Source: Paracoccaceae bacterium | Lineage (GTDB): Bacteria > Pseudomonadota > Alphaproteobacteria > Rhodobacterales > Rhodobacteraceae | NCBI GenBank assembly: GCA_011525185.1 | Contig: WTIQ01000517.1 | Location: 1-8,415 of the forward strand | Reading direction: 5' to 3' | DNA length: 8,415 nt | Shown: in pieces, positions 6,619 to 8,415 of the stretch | How positions within the stretch are numbered: position 1 is the stretch's first letter | How the letters are laid out: each line of letters starts with the position of its first letter | Notes under the pieces: model-generated | Told to the model about the DNA's origin: nothing | Database searches by the model: none | What the model saw: only the letters and a program-made list of their open reading frames with translations | Translations under genes and position numbers: made by a program

Positions 6619-7697
6619 CTAGACCGTCGGTCTATGTTTCCCAAATTGACGGTTTTTCGTCGTGGTGCGAATTACGAAGCTATAACTCAGTACAAATAGT
6701 AACGCCATTGTTATGGCGGCAATCAGCGAGCCTTGTTTTTGCTCAACAAGCAAAACACCCATTAAAACAGGCACAACAACTGCAGGCCAAAGTATCAAGG
6801 ACGCAATTGGATTAGCACGCTCCAAATTCATCCTGTTTCGCGACCAGATTATCAAAGTACGCTGCATCACACTGTGAAAGTGAAGCCGGTCTGGCTTTCC
6901 GACTGGCATATTATTCAAAAGGCGACGCAGCATAGCCCAGAGCGTGTCTGCAACAGGCCAGAACAAATTGCTTAGGATGGCCCAAGCCGATATATCAGGC
7001 TCTCTATGCAACAATAGAACCGCATTCCAAGCGATGACAAAGCCAAAACAATACGCTCCCACGTCTCCAAGAAAAATTCTTCCTTTAGGAAAGTTAAACA
7101 CCATAAAACCTAAGAAGGCGACCACGACGAATATATTCATCGCCAAGAGATCAGCGTGACCGTATTGAAAGGCCAAATATCCAAAAGCGACCATTATCGT
7201 TATAGCGATAAACGAGCTAAACCCGTTTAGGCCATCAAATAAATTCAGAGCATGCGTGAACCCTGCCACAGCAAACATCGTAAATAAGAAACCAACCGCT
7301 GCTATCTGGAGCAACGGGTCTACATAGGCAATATCCACTCGGTCAATCGTCACCCCAAACCACGCGCTTGCAATGGCAGAACAAAGAGCAGCGATCAAAA
7401 GGCGATATTTTGGACTGATCTCATATTTCGTGGTATCCTCGACCAGCCCCGCCAAGAGCAAGGGCAAAGCAGACATCAGTATAATGATAGCTGTTTGATT
7501 TTCGGTAATAAAAGATGCAAATGAGACACTGAGCATAATGCGATGCCACCCGAACGAGGTGTTTCAAATCGCCAAGCCGACTGTTTGGCCGTCACATGCC
7601 GACCGCCCTCAGCTACAAAGACGGAAGGATATTTTATGGTAGTATATGCACCCACTAGCGATACACAAAAAGTGCACAAAATCGTGTAAATTTCCAT
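6619..7697 (-). pseudogene. WecA/MraY-family polyprenyl-phosphate sugar-1-phosphate transferase, frameshifted
   Basis: Two overlapping minus-strand frames together make one membrane enzyme. The 5' frame (ATG at 7697, stop at 7476) has an N-terminal TM segment and the family mark FETPRSGGIAL. The 3' frame (open from upstream of 7536 to 6619) has GLVEDTTK (residues 30-37 of its 305-aa reading), NLFDGLNG (98-105), FLGDVG (155-160) and the basic/histidine loop KPDRLHFHS (214-222). These are the metal- and substrate-binding motifs of enzymes that transfer a sugar-1-phosphate from a UDP-sugar to a polyprenyl phosphate, the first step of O-antigen or exopolysaccharide assembly. Joining the frames near 7530-7540 gives about 29 residues between PRSGGIAL and GLVED, normal spacing, so one base appears to be missing. 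GGTGGG precedes the first ATG at good distance. The product as written would be a 73-residue fragment. The sugar is not predictable; a sequencing error is a live alternative. Confidence 0.85.
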
Positions 7698-7737
7698 TTA
7701 ATCCCACCAATATGAATCATCGCAAATAAGTCTCGTT

Positions 7738-7766
7738 AGTATGAGCAATTGTACTCAAATTGGCAA
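7738..7766 (-). promoter_or_regulatory. Candidate sigma-70 promoter of the sugar-phosphate transferase gene
   Basis: On the minus strand TTGCCA (7766-7761, five of six to the -35 consensus) is followed by a 17-nt spacer and CATACT (7743-7738, four of six to the -10). Initiation would give a leader of about 35 nt ending in the GGTGGG ribosome-binding site and the ATG at 7697. One arm of an 11-bp inverted repeat fills the spacer. Confidence 0.4.
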
Positions 7767-7832
7767 TAGTCAATACTCATTGATGAATCAAATGCATGTG
7801 ATCTAAAAATATCTAGTTTATCAATTTGAGTA
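7752..7832. repeat. 11-bp perfect inverted repeat, arms 59 nt apart
   Basis: TACTCAAATTG (7752-7762) and CAATTTGAGTA (7822-7832) are exact inverse complements, with one possible wobble pair on each flank. The proximal arm lies between the predicted -35 and -10 of the sugar-phosphate transferase gene; the distal arm lies about 70 bp away centre to centre. Paired operators or a long RNA/DNA hairpin are both possible. Confidence 0.6.
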
Positions 7833-7930
7833 TTTTCGTGACTCTGAAGATGTCGAAACGAAATCTACAGGCTCAAAAAACGGACAGAAAATTCACTCCT
7901 AATCAAGAGATTGATGGCGCAGATCACATG
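7795..7930. repeat. 10-bp perfect inverted repeat, interleaved with the previous one
   Basis: CATGTGATCT (7795-7804) and AGATCACATG (7921-7930) are exact inverse complements. Their arms alternate with those of the 7752-7832 repeat, so both stems cannot form as simple nested hairpins in one RNA. Confidence 0.5.
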
Positions 7931-7948
7931 ACAGTCTAGCGTCCTTCA

Positions 7949-8415
7949 TCAGCGAATAAAGGCGTCTCCGTACCCTGAATTTCTGATTTTCAAAAGAGCC
8001 GATTGTACACTTTGCCCTCCAGAAAAAGGTCCAGCATAGACGATATGATGCAATCTGTTCTTGGTCTCCTTAAGAACACTGTGCGCTGGCACGTTTAAAC
8101 GATCAAGCGTATTGAGCGTCCGCTGTGCATTTTGAAATACCCCATAGGTTCCAACTTGGATGTAGGTATTGGTACTTTCAGTTGACAAAAATTGGAGCCG
8201 ACCTGATTGCGAAGTAGGCTGCAAAGTGATTTCGCCCGAGCCGCTTACCTTCAATTCCAGCGCTCCCCGCGCATTGATAAATTGCTCCTGCTGCTCTGCT
8301 GAGCGGAATGGATAGTATATCACACGTTTTACAGGCGTAAGGTTGCTCGCCCGCTCACCTGTACGTAATTTACGCGGTACATCCTATGTCCAAACTTGCT
8401 CAGACGCCAAAATAC
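7949..8415 (-). pseudogene. SPOR-domain protein, 3' part, with an in-frame amber codon; continues beyond the window
   Basis: The last ~71 residues form a SPOR domain, which binds denuded peptidoglycan glycan strands and usually targets envelope proteins to the septum or wall. It runs from TYIQVGTYGVFQNAQRTL through HHIVYAGPFSGG to GYGDAFIR at the C-terminus, close to SPOR domains of Rhodobacteraceae envelope proteins. Upstream the frame reads through IYYPFRSAEQQEQF and DVPRKLRTGERAS, then meets TAG at 8384-8386, and beyond it ILASEQVWT continues to the right edge. The join VWT-stop-DVPRKL matches the WT-x-x-VPR-(R/K)-L stretch I recall in Roseobacter SPOR proteins, so the stop replaces one residue inside a conserved segment; a single C-to-T change from CAG would explain it. 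The GTG at 8321-8323 could give a 124-residue product but has no good ribosome-binding site. Either a pseudogene or a base error. Confidence 0.75.

Larger units (their letters stand above)
7698..7948. other. AT-rich intergenic region with regulatory-type repeats
   Basis: This 251-nt spacer separates two minus-strand genes and holds no convincing gene. It contains the candidate promoter and two interleaved inverted repeats listed separately, plus a small palindrome TTGATGAATCAA at 7780-7791. A weak hairpin (ATCAA-GAGA-TTGAT, 7902-7915) lies about 35 nt past the SPOR gene stop but lacks a proper T-run there. Confidence 0.6.

Noticed and set aside
6620..6634. Palindrome TAGACCGTCGGTCTA at the end of the transferase gene
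   Set aside because: It is mostly coding sequence, gives a 6-bp stem with a 3-nt loop and no T-run; a terminator for the convergent reductase is possible but unsupported.
7850..7939. Plus-strand 29-codon ORF starting MSKRNLQAQK in the intergenic region
   Set aside because: Too short to judge, no clear ribosome-binding site or recognised family, and it overlaps regulatory-type repeats; chance is the simplest explanation.
8057..8077. GTTCTT...AAGAAC dyad resembling a LexA-type site
   Set aside because: It lies inside the SPOR coding sequence and is an inverted repeat, not the direct GTTC-N7-GTTC operator.

Overview
The window looks like chromosomal DNA of an alphaproteobacterium, most likely a marine member of the Rhodobacterales (Roseobacter group). 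The evidence is the MetG type (about 570 residues, no C-terminal tRNA-binding extension), a Rhodobacteraceae-style ImuA, a SPOR-domain protein of a kind I associate with this group, an alphaproteobacterial LexA operator (GTTC-N7-GTTC) and a two-palindrome intergenic element of alphaproteobacterial style. In the lines I counted, base composition runs from about 50% G+C in the left genes to under 40% in parts of the right end. No species can be named from this.

Layout, left to right. (1) 1-1418, plus strand: the C-terminal two thirds of a molybdopterin-binding subunit of the xanthine dehydrogenase/isoquinoline 1-oxidoreductase (IorB) family, entering from the left edge. (2) 1419-1680: a spacer with a strong GC-rich hairpin and a roughly 107-bp bipartite palindromic element whose outer end supplies the metG stop codon. 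(3) 1681-3393, minus: metG, methionyl-tRNA synthetase. (4) 3493-4722, minus: a 12-TM major facilitator transporter (YcaD-like). (5) 4803-5405, minus: an imuA homologue with no imuB or dnaE2 next to it. (6) 5406-5559: a divergent control region with a perfect SOS box set in the imuA promoter and an 8-10-8 inverted repeat in front of the aldo-keto reductase. (7) 5560-6606, plus: a Tas-like aldo-keto reductase. (8) 6619-7697, minus: a WecA/MraY-family polyprenyl-phosphate sugar-1-phosphate transferase broken by a one-base frameshift. (9) 7698-7948: an AT-rich spacer with a candidate promoter and two interleaved inverted repeats. (10) 7949-8415, minus: the C-terminal part of a SPOR-domain protein, interrupted by an in-frame amber codon and leaving through the right edge.

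The genes do not form one pathway. The most coherent unit is the SOS box plus imuA, a probable DNA-damage-inducible gene detached from its usual mutasome partners. The other main theme is that the last two genes are both disrupted while the five to the left read cleanly. This could be local gene decay, assembly or read error, or (less likely) recoding. I saw no tRNA, rRNA, CRISPR array, recognisable transposase or replication origin.
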